Positions 1 to 7,975 are shown, counted from the stretch's first letter. The stretch: DNA of 11,714 nt from Rhodoferax sp. (GCA_028292075.1 JAQGNA010000226.1:1-11714); one strand, 5' to 3'. Program-made: numbers and translations. The notes: generated by a model from the letters alone, not told the origin.

Positions 1-2529
1 CACGCGCGACGGCAGGCTGGTCGGGCCGAAGGTCGCATGCGTCGCATACAGCGTTTCAATGCGCAGCACGTCGTCATGCACGACGTCGCTGCCGTCGCTC
101 CAACGCGCACGGCGTGTCTCGCCGATGATGTTGCCGGCCGCGTCGAATTCGAAGCCCACTTCCTCGCTTTCGTACGCTACCCCTGCCTCAAGGCGCGCGC
201 TGCGGCGCAGCCGCTCGACCGCGATGTGCGCCGGGGCGTCCGCGGGTGTGCCGGCCACCGGAACCGCATCCCACTCGGATTCGTCACGCTGCAGCACCCT
301 GCGCGTCACCGGAGCTAGCGTTTCGGTGCGATGGGGCTGGCCGCGACCGGCGATGAACGCGGGGTCGCTCGCGGTGGTCTGGCGCGTGTGGTAGTGCATG
401 CGCTGCACCAGCGGCGCTTCCTGTGGACCGTTGGTTCGTGTGGACTCGACTTCGGCGAAGCCGAGGTACTCGCGCGCGCGGCCGTCAAAGTGGCCGTCGT
501 GGTAGCGGAACTCGCTGACTGAGCTAGCGCCCGTCACCTGATCCTGCATCGCCAGACGCCGCACCACCGGTACGACGAATGGCAGGTAGCCGCTCCAGCG
601 CCGCCCCTCGGCCAGGTCGCGTGTGCGCTCGAAGGCCGAGCTGCTGTAGTCGACGGTGGTCACGAGCCCGGCATGGTTGTCGATGTGTGCCAGCAGGTTC
701 GGCTTCACGCCGTCGAGCAGGTCGAGGTACCAATAGGTCGGTCCCGCACCGTAGCCGGCTGGTGACGTGAACAGCAGCCCGGCGGTACCCGACCCCGTCA
801 TGTCGGCGAACAGAAAGCGCTCTGTGCCGGCACGCGGCGTGCGCGCCAGCACGATTGGATCGGTGAAGCCTTCGCCACCGCGGTTCAGGTACAGGCGGAT
901 CTCACTCGTGCCGATGATCACCAGATCAGCAGCGCCGTCGCCGTTGATGTCGGTCACGAACACGTCGTCCTCGGCCTTCGGCGTTCCGAAGTCTGGCGTA
1001 TTCGCCATGCGCCGTTCGGCGCCCCAGGTGCCGTTGCCAAGATAGGGCCAGTAGACGATCTGGCGCGAGTGCAGCAGCACCACATCCGCCAGGCCGTCGC
1101 CGTTCATGTCTGCCAGCCGCAGCCGGCGATCGAGCCCGATGAACTTCGGCAGACCGCTGGCCGCCAGCACCGCAGGGCCCTCCCAGCGCGAGTCGCCCTT
1201 GTTGAAGAATGCGAGCGGCTCGCCGTTTCGAAACGTTAACAGGTCGCAGACGCGGTCGCCGTCCAGGTCAACCAGGTGACTGTGGTCTTCGGCGAGGTCG
1301 AAGCTTGGTGCCAGTGCGACCGTGCGCTTGCGGGTGAATCCCTGCTGCGGCACGTTCGGGTAGTAGCCGCCGCCGTGAGCAAGGCCGACCACTAGGTCGG
1401 CGTTGCCTCGCCCTTGCATGTCGGCGAAGCGCACGCCTCCGTCGGACAGTGCGATGCCGGCCGGCAATTGCCGAAGCGGCTGCGGCGGGCCGAAGCGGAG
1501 CCCGCCGCGGTTCTCCCAATAAGTGCCGCCGTTGGCGTCGAGCCGGAAGATGCCGGGCAGTGCGGTGCCGGCCAGGTCGACCAGGGTCACATCGTCCGAC
1601 AGGCCAGGCGGCGGCGACACGCTGGCGGTGAAGCGCCGGATGTGTCGCGCGTGTGGGCTAAAGTCCGTGTAGCCGAACTCCAAAGGCGGCATAGCGGCGG
1701 GCTGCCAGTCGGCGCCGTCGTGTCGCCAGCCGGTCAGTTGCAACTGGCGCAGCAGCGACGTGCCGGTGAACGGCGCGCTGTCATAGGCGAAGTCGATGCT
1801 GCGGATCAGCGTGTGCGGCGCGAGCCGCGCGTGATGCAACTCGATGCGCCGGCAGCGTCGCGTCGTGCGCAGCTCGAAGCCGGCATCGAACTGCGACCAC
1901 GGGTCGGGCCGCTCTTCGTACTCGAATTCGAGGCGGAAGACGCTCCAGCGGATGGTCTGCACGTGACGCTGGGGGCCATCGGCGACGTACTCGATGGCGA
2001 TTTCGCGGCCGCCGGGAAAGCGCATGCGATCCAGCAGCCAGCGCTGCGCCTGCGGAACACCGCCGATGAGCGATTCGACGCGCGAGGCGGCATCGCTGCC
2101 GAAACGCAGTTCGACAAGCGTCAACGTACGGCTGGTCCATAGGCTGCCGTCGAAGGCGAAACGCTGCAACTGCTGCGCAACCTGCGGCACCCAGTCGCCA
2201 GCGTCGGTGGCTACCAGCGGCATCGCACCGCCCAGCGTGTACTCGGGCGCGGCCTCGGCGCGGAAGGCACTCGGGCGCTTGCGCTCGATGAACGGCAGCG
2301 ACAGCGACCAGCCGAGGCCGAAGGGGCCGTTGCCGGCCGCCGTGTCGTATTGCAGTTCCAGCTGGGGCGCCATCCCGCCGGGCCCGGCTGGCAGCTCGAC
2401 TGGCACCTTGTAGCTGCCGCCACCCATCGCCAGGTTCGGCTGGAAGACATCGCCGAGCGAGCGCACCGCCGCCGCACCGCCGAACCGCGAACGGCTGCCC
2501 TCGCCGACGCCGTTTTGCTTGGCCGTCAT
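1..2529 (-). CDS. Tc toxin TcB subunit (SpvB/TcdB type), C-terminus beyond the left edge
   Basis: The minus-strand frame is open from an ATG at 2529 to position 1 with no stop, giving the first 843 residues. The N-terminus carries the SpvB/TcdB signature: KVPVELPAGPGG (41-52) and GNGPFGLGWSL (66-76). FG-GAP/VCBS-type Asp/Gly repeats follow, including DMQGRGNADLV (370), DLDGDRVCDLL (421), DMNGDGLADVV (474) and DINGDGAADLV (527). A TcdB middle-type region begins near 624 (VDYSSS, then LPFVVPVV at 649-656). In characterised Tc toxins TcB contributes to the hollow cocoon that docks on the TcA pore and holds the cleaved TcC effector. The start has GGAGG 7 bases upstream and lies 16 bases after the tcA stop, so the two genes are probably co-transcribed and translationally coupled. 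Whether TcC is fused to this protein or is a separate gene cannot be seen. Family assignment is secure; toxicity and target are unknown. Confidence 0.92.
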   Translation of the reverse strand, partial: MTAKQNGVGEGSRSRFGGAAAVRSLGDVFQPNLAMGGGSYKVPVELPAGPGGMAPQLELQYDTAAGNGPFGLGWSLSLPFIERKRPSAFRAEAAPEYTLGGAMPLVATDAGDWVPQVAQQLQRFAFDGSLWTSRTLTLVELRFGSDAASRVESLIGGVPQAQRWLLDRMRFPGGREIAIEYVADGPQRHVQTIRWSVFRLEFEYEERPDPWSQFDAGFELRTTRRCRRIELHHARLAPHTLIRSIDFAYDSAPFTGTSLLRQLQLTGWRHDGADWQPAAMPPLEFGYTDFSPHARHIRRFTASVSPPPGLSDDVTLVDLAGTALPGIFRLDANGGTYWENRGGLRFGPPQPLRQLPAGIALSDGGVRFADMQGRGNADLVVGLAHGGGYYPNVPQQGFTRKRTVALAPSFDLAEDHSHLVDLDGDRVCDLLTFRNGEPLAFFNKGDSRWEGPAVLAASGLPKFIGLDRRLRLADMNGDGLADVVLLHSRQIVYWPYLGNGTWGAERRMANTPDFGTPKAEDDVFVTDINGDGAADLVIIGTSEIRLYLNRGGEGFTDPIVLARTPRAGTERFLFADMTGSGTAGLLFTSPAGYGAGPTYWYLDLLDGVKPNLLAHIDNHAGLVTTVDYSSSAFERTRDLAEGRRWSGYLPFVVPVVRRLAMQDQVTGASSVSEFRYHDGHFDGRAREYLGFAEVESTRTNGPQEAPLVQRMHYHTRQTTASDPAFIAGRGQPHRTETLAPVTRRVLQRDESEWDAVPVAGTPADAPAHIAVERLRRSARLEAGVAYESEEVGFEFDAAGNIIGETRRARWSDGSDVVHDDVLRIETLYATHATFGPTSLPSRV

Positions 2530-2545
2530 CGTGTGCCCTCCGCCA

Positions 2546-5500
2546 TCACACCAAGGTGCCGTCGGGGCGATAACTGAAGGCGTAGCTGTAGGACAGCTGC
2601 ACGTCGGCCACCGCGCCAGCGTCCACACCGTCGGCCAGCGCCACGCGCCAGGTGTTGAGCGGAGACACGTTCAACCAGGCGGCGAACGGTGCCATCGTCA
2701 CCGGATCGCAGGCCACCGTGCCGCTCGCATCGGTCGTCACCGCTACCGAGATGTTGTCGGACAGGCGCGTGACGACGAGGCCGAGGTTGGCGACACTTTG
2801 GCCTGGAGTTGCCACCAGCCGCACGCCCATCGCACGCAGCGTCGGGCTCACGTGGTTGTAGGTGAAGAAGGCCGTCGATACGGCGAAGTCCACGCTGCGC
2901 TCCGCGTCGAGCCGGAAGTATTCGTCGGGGTAGTGGAAGCGGGCCGACAACACCGTCGAGCGCCCGCCGGTGGTTGGATAGAACGCTTTCACGTGCGCAG
3001 CCAACGAGTCGCTATGGTCGGCATCGAGATAAACAACGAACTTGACGTCGCTGATGGCCTGGTAGTCGAGGTTGTTGCCCGAGCGCGGCAGCTCGATCGT
3101 CCACTCGCATTGCGGCGCGCAGTTCTCGAACAGCGCGAGCAGTTCTTCCGAGGGCTGGAACACCGCGATGTCGCGGCGGAACTGGTAGCTCGACAGCACC
3201 ATGCGATCGACCGGCATCACGCGGATGTGCTTGGTCCACGCGCCACCGATGAAACGCCAGTCGGCGCAGACGCCGTTGTTGGTGAGGAAGCCCGAAGCGC
3301 CCTCGAGCGGCACCAGGCCTTCTACGAAAACCTCGATGCGCTTGATCTTGCGCCGGAAGGTGCCGGGGTAGCGACGGTCGAACAGTTCGAGGTCCGTGCG
3401 GAAAGGCAGCAGGCCGGTCTCGATAAAGGTGGCGAAACCGCTTGGAAACTCCTCGCGCAACGAGATCGCGAGCCGCACCGGGTTCTGTTTTTGCGCATGC
3501 AGCAGGTAGTCGCTAGTGAACGAGATGATGTCGCGCTTGAGATGGTCACCGCCGAGCAGTCCTTCCGGGCCGCCGAGTGCGTAGTCGGTGCGGATGCGGT
3601 TGAGGCGCCGGTCGAATTCGAGGTCGTAAGCGCGCTCCATCACGAGCGCAGCGTAGATGCCTGCGTCGAGGTAGCTGCGCGACAGCTCCTGCAACTGGGC
3701 GGCGAGTTGAAACCACAAGTCTTCGTCGAACATGCGGTCGTCGGCGTACTCGAGCATCTCCTGCGCGCCTTCGAGCCGCACCTGTGCCAGCAACACGCTG
3801 AGCTGCTGTACCTCAAAGCGCACCTCGGCCTGCTGTTCGCGCACCTGCGTCATCGCCACCTCAGCCGCTGCCTCGGCGCGCTGGCGCTCGATGCGATTGC
3901 GCTGCATCTCCCAGTCCAACCACTCGCGTTTCTCACCGACGGTGTCAAAGAACTCCTCGACCGTGCCTTCGTAGTCGTGCCTTGCGCCGTCGTAGCGCAC
4001 GCCGGTGTACCGGATGTCCTGGTCGTTTGCGGCCTGACCGGCCCACGACAGTGAGGCGTTCATCGAGGTCAGCTCGCGGCCCGACGTGTCCCACTCGGCC
4101 AGCGCGTCGTCGGCGTTGTCGCGGCGCAGTTCGGCGTACTCGCGTGTCCGGCGCGCGGCTTCGATCTCGAGCGCCGCGTCCTCGAGCTTCTTGTTCTCGA
4201 TCGCCGCCGCAGCCTGGTTCACGTCGACCGCGCTTTGCAGTTGCAGGTGGTCCATCTTCTGGTTTTCGGCCGTCGAGCGGTAGCTGACGAATGTGCGCTC
4301 GGCCTCGATGGCGCTGTCTGCCAAGTAAGTGGCCACCGACTGCAGGTACTTGAAGCGAAGGACCGGTGCCTCGTCGGGACCGATGCCGTAGAAGTTGAAG
4401 CCCTGCGCCAGATAGCGAAGGCGCATCGCGGCCTGGGTGATCGTCGCTGTCATGCGCGGGTTGGTCGGCGCATGCGGCTGGCCGGCTAGCTGCTTCAGCA
4501 CTTCGAGCGCGTCGTTGTGCACCGAAGCGAACTTGCCCTGGTACAACTCGCCGTTGGGCAGCGTTCGGTTGGTCAGTAGGATCGCCTCGTACTTCTGCCT
4601 CGCCGGCACGCCCTGGCCACGCCGAAACAGCGAGTTGCCCCATTGAAGGTAGGCCTCGGCCATCTTGAGCCAGAGGTAACGTGCCTCAATGCCCAGGTTG
4701 AGGAACGGGTAAGGCAGCACGGCCCGGTACTCTGCAAGTCCGCGCTCGTACTGCCCCATCGCTACATAGCAGTCGCCGATGGCCACCGGCAGCACGAAGA
4801 AGTAGAGGTGAACGAAGTAGGCGACAAAGTTGACCTCGACCACTTCGTAGAAGTTGAGCTCCTCGAGCGTGGTGGCCGTGACACGCGGCTTGTAGATCGA
4901 CTCGGTCAGCTCGTTCTCGAAAGTGCTCGACGCGAGAGACAGCGTCTTCGTGCCGCTTGGCGAAAACAGGCCGATGCGGGTGGCCATCGACGCTGTCGAA
5001 ACGGCCGCCGGATCGAGGACGACGTTCGGCTGCTGCCAGACCGACCCGTTGCGCACGAGCGGCGCGCCGCCAGGGCTTGCGCCGGTCTGCAACAGGCTGC
5101 GGTTGCGCTGCACGACCTTGACGGCATCGTTGTCGCCGACCCGGGCATAGAGCTGCTCGGCCCGCTCCAACGACTGCTGCGCTGAGCGCAGCGCTGCCGG
5201 GCGCTCCTGCGCGCTGACGAAGGTGGTCAGCATCGCGGCGGACTCATTGGCGAGCTCGGCGGCCAGTTGCAGCTTGCCATCGGCTTCGGCTTGCTGCCCG
5301 GCCAGTGCGTACTGCTTGGCTGCGGCGTCGAACTTCTGGTCTTTCACCGCCGCGCGGGCTTGATCGCGGCTGTGCAGGCCCGCGGCCAGCCCTCCGTCCC
5401 GCAGCTCGACGCCGACCTTCGACCAACGTGCGAACACCGGGTCCGGCCGGTTCTCGCCGGATTTGATCAGCCGCTCGTCGCTCAAGGCAAAGTGGATCGC

Positions 5501-5851
5501 CGGTCCGGCCAGCGGCTTGGCCGCCACCATGCGGCGGGACATCTCGGTGATGCGTGCCGAACTGACCTTGTTCCAGTCGAAGTCGAGCAGGTGCCCGATG
5601 CCCGGTACCCGTGGCATCTCCGGGTGGCTTTGCTCGAGGATCTTGTGTCGCAGCGCCAGGTAGTTCTGCAGCGCGATCAAATATTCGCGGTGGAAAAAGT
5701 TGAGGTTGGCCTCGGACAGCAGGTCGCGATAGTCCCGTTCGGTCGCGCTAGCGGGATCGGCAACCGCCATGCGCGGGGTCGAACCTGCCCGCTCGGTGAT
5801 CCGTGGGTACAGCTTGCGGATCGAGACGAAATTTTCGAGGTGCAGCGCCAT
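2546..5851 (-). CDS. Compact TcA-like Tc toxin subunit with C-terminal TcB-binding region
   Basis: An 1101-residue protein matching only the C-terminal part of ordinary TcA proteins (commonly over 2000 residues). Residues 165-250 and 355-425 look TPR-like and helical; the second block resembles the conserved TcA stretch just before the channel (WGNSLFRRG, 404-412). Long amphipathic helices at about 525-600 and 640-705 (EWLDWEMQRNRIERQRAEAA) fit the channel hairpin, followed by a TcA-like helical block (MERAYDLEFDRR, 738-749). ELFDRRYPGTFRRKIKRI (822-839) opens the region matching the TcA TcB-binding domain, which runs to the C-terminus. In known systems TcA pentamers bind the host cell and inject the effector. 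The start is supported by AAGGAG 6 bases upstream. TcB follows in the same operon. There is no signal peptide, as usual for Tc subunits. The N-terminal shell, neuraminidase-like and receptor-binding parts are missing, so this is either a natural short TcA or one half of a split TcA whose partner is elsewhere. Confidence 0.85.
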   Translation of the reverse strand: MALHLENFVSIRKLYPRITERAGSTPRMAVADPASATERDYRDLLSEANLNFFHREYLIALQNYLALRHKILEQSHPEMPRVPGIGHLLDFDWNKVSSARITEMSRRMVAAKPLAGPAIHFALSDERLIKSGENRPDPVFARWSKVGVELRDGGLAAGLHSRDQARAAVKDQKFDAAAKQYALAGQQAEADGKLQLAAELANESAAMLTTFVSAQERPAALRSAQQSLERAEQLYARVGDNDAVKVVQRNRSLLQTGASPGGAPLVRNGSVWQQPNVVLDPAAVSTASMATRIGLFSPSGTKTLSLASSTFENELTESIYKPRVTATTLEELNFYEVVEVNFVAYFVHLYFFVLPVAIGDCYVAMGQYERGLAEYRAVLPYPFLNLGIEARYLWLKMAEAYLQWGNSLFRRGQGVPARQKYEAILLTNRTLPNGELYQGKFASVHNDALEVLKQLAGQPHAPTNPRMTATITQAAMRLRYLAQGFNFYGIGPDEAPVLRFKYLQSVATYLADSAIEAERTFVSYRSTAENQKMDHLQLQSAVDVNQAAAAIENKKLEDAALEIEAARRTREYAELRRDNADDALAEWDTSGRELTSMNASLSWAGQAANDQDIRYTGVRYDGARHDYEGTVEEFFDTVGEKREWLDWEMQRNRIERQRAEAAAEVAMTQVREQQAEVRFEVQQLSVLLAQVRLEGAQEMLEYADDRMFDEDLWFQLAAQLQELSRSYLDAGIYAALVMERAYDLEFDRRLNRIRTDYALGGPEGLLGGDHLKRDIISFTSDYLLHAQKQNPVRLAISLREEFPSGFATFIETGLLPFRTDLELFDRRYPGTFRRKIKRIEVFVEGLVPLEGASGFLTNNGVCADWRFIGGAWTKHIRVMPVDRMVLSSYQFRRDIAVFQPSEELLALFENCAPQCEWTIELPRSGNNLDYQAISDVKFVVYLDADHSDSLAAHVKAFYPTTGGRSTVLSARFHYPDEYFRLDAERSVDFAVSTAFFTYNHVSPTLRAMGVRLVATPGQSVANLGLVVTRLSDNISVAVTTDASGTVACDPVTMAPFAAWLNVSPLNTWRVALADGVDAGAVADVQLSYSYAFSYRPDGTLV

Positions 5852-5939
5852 GGCGACTCCTTGTCCGCGGGCGGCCGGTTCGTCGAGTGCACCCGCATCG
5901 TTTCGGAGGATTATCGACCGAAACCAGCCCTTAGGAATC
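5852..5939 (-). promoter_or_regulatory. Leader of the tcA-tcB operon, truncated by the IS
   Basis: These 88 bases are all that remains between the tcA start and the IS end. They hold a good ribosome binding site (AAGGAG, 5858-5863) and a possible -10 hexamer GATAAT (5910-5915 on the minus strand, 5 of 6 to TATAAT). No good -35 is seen 16-18 bases further upstream; that position falls at 5932-5939, directly against the IS end. The original -35 region may therefore have been altered. The promoter is inferred from hexamers only. Confidence 0.35.
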
Positions 5940-5961
5940 GAGCAGAAATAACTTGAACAAT
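5940..5961 (+). repeat. Left terminal inverted repeat of the ISAzo13-family element
   Basis: Begins GAGCAGAAATAAC and ends TTGAACAAT. It differs from the reverse complement of the right repeat only at positions 6 and 13. Its inner part contains the -35 candidate for the transposase, a common arrangement in insertion sequences that lets the transposase bind over its own promoter. Confidence 0.85.
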
Positions 5962-5981
5962 CAAGGTATTTACGCTATCTT
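5953..5981 (+). promoter_or_regulatory. Candidate transposase promoter
   Basis: TTGAAC (5953-5958) and TATCTT (5976-5981) are separated by 17 bases and each matches the sigma-70 consensus at 4 of 6 positions. Transcription would begin close to 5988, so the message would be leaderless or almost so if the first ATG is used. This is a prediction from sequence only. Confidence 0.4.
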
Positions 5982-5987
5982 CTGGTC

Positions 5988-7223
5988 ATGGGTGACATGA
6001 CCACCATAGAAGCCAAATATCAAGCGCTATCGAGTCGCTTGGACGAGGCTGCGTTGCGTACGTGGGCGGCGACTGAGGCGCGTAGCCTTGGGCGCGGCGG
6101 GGTGAGTACGGTGGCCAAAGCTATTGGCATGTCGAGAACAACGATTCACGCCGGGCTCTCTGAGCTCAAAGCTGCGGCACCGGCTCTGGCGCCAATGCGT
6201 AAAACGCACACTCGCCCCCGCGTTCGAGCCGCAGGCGGGGGGCGCAAGAAGTTGGCCGACAAAGACGCCAGCTTGCTCAGTGAGCTTGACACCCTGGTCG
6301 AGCCCACCTCGCGCGGCGACCCGATGTCGCCCTTGCGCTGGACCTGCAAGAGCACGCACCGCCTAGCGGTCGAGCTCAAGGCAAAAGGCCATGAAGTCAG
6401 CCAGCGAACGATCTGCGATCTGCTCAGCCAGATGCACTTCAGTCTGCAATCGACACGCAAGACGCGAGAAGGCGGCAAGCATGAGGATCGCAATGCGCAG
6501 TTCTTCCACATCGCCAAAACGGTGGCCTACTACCAGGCGGCGGGTGACCCGGTCATCTCGGTCGATACCAAGAAGAAAGAGTTGATCGGCGAGTTCAAAA
6601 ATGCGGGCCGGGAATGGCAACCCGCTGGAGCGCCCGAGCAAGTCAGGGTGTATGACTTCATTGACCCTGAACTGGGCAAGGTAGCGCCCTATGGTGTCTA
6701 TGACCTGACGAACAACAACGGCTGGGTGAACGTTGGCATTGATCACGACACCGCCGAGTTTGCCGTGCAGAGCATCCGGCGCTGGTGGCTTGAGATGGGG
6801 CAAGCCGTTTATCCGAAAACACGCCGCTTGCTCATTACCGCTGATTGCGGTGGCAGCAATGGTTACCGGGTGCGCCTGTGGCGCAGAGAGTTGCAGAGGT
6901 TGGCCGACGAGCAGCAGCTATCAATCCAGGTCTGTCACTTCCCGCCAGGCACCAGCAAATGGAACAAGATCGAACATCGCATGTTCTGCCACATCACCGC
7001 CAACTGGCGAGGCCAGCCGCTGATCAGTCGGGAGGTCGTGGTCAATTTGATCGGCAGCACAACCACCACCCAAGGACTGCATATCAAGGCCGTCCTTGAT
7101 GAAAACACTTACGCGCCGGGCATCAAGGTTTCAGATGAAGAACTCGCAACGCTGGTGATTGAACGCGATGAGTTTCACGGCGAATGGAACTACCGATTGC
7201 GACCGCGTGATCAGCATGTCTAA
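5988..7223 (+). CDS. ISAzo13-family DDE transposase
   Basis: A 411-residue protein of typical length for this family, which is related to IS630 and includes the so-called Rhodopirellula-type transposases. It cuts and joins the ends of its own insertion sequence. A helix-turn-helix lies at about 36-60 (GVSTVAKAIGMSRTTIHAGL). The RNase H-like catalytic core shows all three acidic residues in recognisable settings: D193 in VISVDTKKKELIG, D286 in LLITADCGGSNGYR and E329 in SKWNKIEHRMF. There is no frameshift or internal stop, so the element is probably still active. Two starts are possible, ATG at 5988 or ATG at 5997. The second has GGTGAC before it and would suit a transcript starting near 5988. 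The stop is 5 bases before the right inverted repeat. Confidence 0.9.
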   Translation: MGDMTTIEAKYQALSSRLDEAALRTWAATEARSLGRGGVSTVAKAIGMSRTTIHAGLSELKAAAPALAPMRKTHTRPRVRAAGGGRKKLADKDASLLSELDTLVEPTSRGDPMSPLRWTCKSTHRLAVELKAKGHEVSQRTICDLLSQMHFSLQSTRKTREGGKHEDRNAQFFHIAKTVAYYQAAGDPVISVDTKKKELIGEFKNAGREWQPAGAPEQVRVYDFIDPELGKVAPYGVYDLTNNNGWVNVGIDHDTAEFAVQSIRRWWLEMGQAVYPKTRRLLITADCGGSNGYRVRLWRRELQRLADEQQLSIQVCHFPPGTSKWNKIEHRMFCHITANWRGQPLISREVVVNLIGSTTTTQGLHIKAVLDENTYAPGIKVSDEELATLVIERDEFHGEWNYRLRPRDQHV

Positions 7224-7228
7224 ATGCA

Positions 7229-7250
7229 ATTGTTCAAATTATTTTTGCTC
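7229..7250 (-). repeat. Right terminal inverted repeat of the ISAzo13-family element
   Basis: Reads ATTGTTCAAATTATTTTTGC and ends CTC at 7250 on the plus strand. Its reverse complement matches the left repeat at 20 of 22 positions. Confidence 0.85.
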
Positions 7251-7277
7251 AACTACTAAAGGCAAGAACAGCGCGCA

Positions 7278-7691
7278 GCGCCGCCAGGCGCGAAGGGCGT
7301 CAGGGATGAAAGCCCGCTAGGGTCGGGCGAATCAATGCGCAGCACGCCAGCCGGGGAGGGATTACCCGCTCGAAGGGACGGCTTTCAAGCCGGTTTTGTA
7401 GCGAAGCGAAAAACGTGGACATCCCAGCCGCTGGTGAAGCTTTACCTCTTGCGCGGCGCGAGGGGGCTGGCCCCTTGCTAGTGCGAAAGGCCGAAGGCGA
7501 AGCCTTGGGCCGAAAGCGGTCGTAATGTGGCCTTGGGCGAAGCCGGAAGCCACCTTTCAGCGCAGCTGCTGATATTGGTTTTTGCGAAAGGGATCGTGAC
7601 CGAACGCTGGGGCTCAAAGGCCCGGTGCGCAAAGCGCATATAGCCCGATCCGGACAGCAGATTCGCCCGAATTTATCCCTGGCATTCAGGG
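7278..7691. ncRNA. Candidate structured RNA or folded repeat element
   Basis: About 415 bases hold a chain of near-perfect stem-loops: GCGCC/GGCGC (7278-7291), GCCCG/CGGGC (7312-7328), CGGCT/AGCCG (7379-7392, followed by GTTTTG), AGGGG/CCCCT (7461-7475), GGCC plus AAGGC closed by GAA (7489-7511), GTGGC/GCCAC with an inner GGC-GAA-GCC (7527-7553), GGGC/GCCC (7610-7623), TGCGC-AAA-GCGCA (7626-7638) and CCCTG/CAGGG (7677-7691). GAA and AAA loops recur. Coding DNA rarely shows this. One possibility is a HEARO/omega-RNA-type element (the RNA found beside IscB/IsrB), but no IscB or IsrB gene is nearby and I cannot confirm the match from memory. A folded repeat or IS-end debris is also possible. Hairpins read equally on both strands, so the strand is undecided. 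Confidence 0.4.
7379..7397 (+). terminator. Possible weak intrinsic terminator after the IS
   Basis: A stem CGGCT-TTCA-AGCCG is followed by GTTTTG on the plus strand. The stem is GC-rich but only 5 bp and the T run is only 4, so it could equally be one of the many hairpins of the surrounding structured region. Confidence 0.25.
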
Positions 7692-7975
7692 AAACAACTT
7701 TGCCCACTGGCCTGGAATGCCATCGGCGTCATAGCGGTTCCCGCTCAGGCTACGGCGGCGAAGCGCTTGCAGGCATGCTCGTAATACCGTGTTTCCATCT
7801 CGATGCTGAGGTAGCGTCTGCCGGTGAAGGCAGTAGCGACTGTCCATACAACGGCTTATCCAAGTTTCTGCATTATTGGTTTTCAGAATTGAACGTACGC
7901 CTGAACCACAGTCGAAGTCTAAAGAGTATGCTAACGCCTCAAACTTCTGAATTGAAAAAAAGGACGGAGATAGAT

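Larger units (their letters stand above)
5940..7250 (+). mobile_element. Complete ISAzo13-family insertion sequence, 1311 bp
   Basis: The element is bounded by 22-bp inverted repeats, 20 of 22 bases identical, and contains one full-length transposase gene. The ends were set by comparing the left sequence starting GAGCAGAAATAAC with the reverse complement of the right end, GAGCAAAAATAAT. Bases outside (AATC on the left, AACT on the right) do not show a matching target duplication. This could mean a very short duplication that has decayed, or recombination or deletion after insertion. The element reads away from the toxin operon. Confidence 0.85.
7251..7975. other. Long stretch without a convincing gene, between the IS and the lipoprotein gene
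   Basis: No reading frame here shows a known domain or a good ribosome binding site. The first two thirds are hairpin-rich (annotated separately). From about 7692 to 7975 the base composition falls toward that of the following operon and I see no repeats, RNA gene or convincing promoter hexamers. A frame running from 7625 into the lipoprotein gene has an implausible N-terminal extension ahead of a clear signal peptide. The only functional site I can support is the ribosome binding site GGAG at 7966-7969. Confidence 0.6.

Noticed and set aside
1414..2142. A 242-codon plus-strand frame opposite tcB
   Set aside because: It is exactly codon-aligned with the tcB frame on the other strand, has no known motif or good ribosome binding site, and is explained by tcB codon bias.
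2519..4054. A 511-codon open frame on the plus strand opposite tcA
   Set aside because: It runs antisense to a gene with clear family motifs. Long antisense frames are common in GC-rich genes because of codon bias, and its product is rich in His/Arg/Val without any recognisable motif.
5267..5956. A 229-codon plus-strand frame opposite the start of tcA that runs into the IS
   Set aside because: It crosses the IS junction, which no native gene would do intact, and is antisense to tcA; it shows no domain.
5936..7254. A target-site duplication around the ISAzo13-family element
   Set aside because: Flanking bases AATC and AACT do not match as a direct 2-, 3- or 4-base duplication at the ends defined by the inverted repeats.
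7300..7707. A 135-codon minus-strand frame in the hairpin-rich region
   Set aside because: Its low-complexity Arg/Pro/Ser composition and the hairpins in the DNA argue against a protein; no domain is seen.
7625..7975. An N-terminal extension of the lipoprotein gene by 117 codons
   Set aside because: It would bury a clear lipoprotein signal peptide inside the protein, and a good ribosome binding site sits just before the ATG at 7976.
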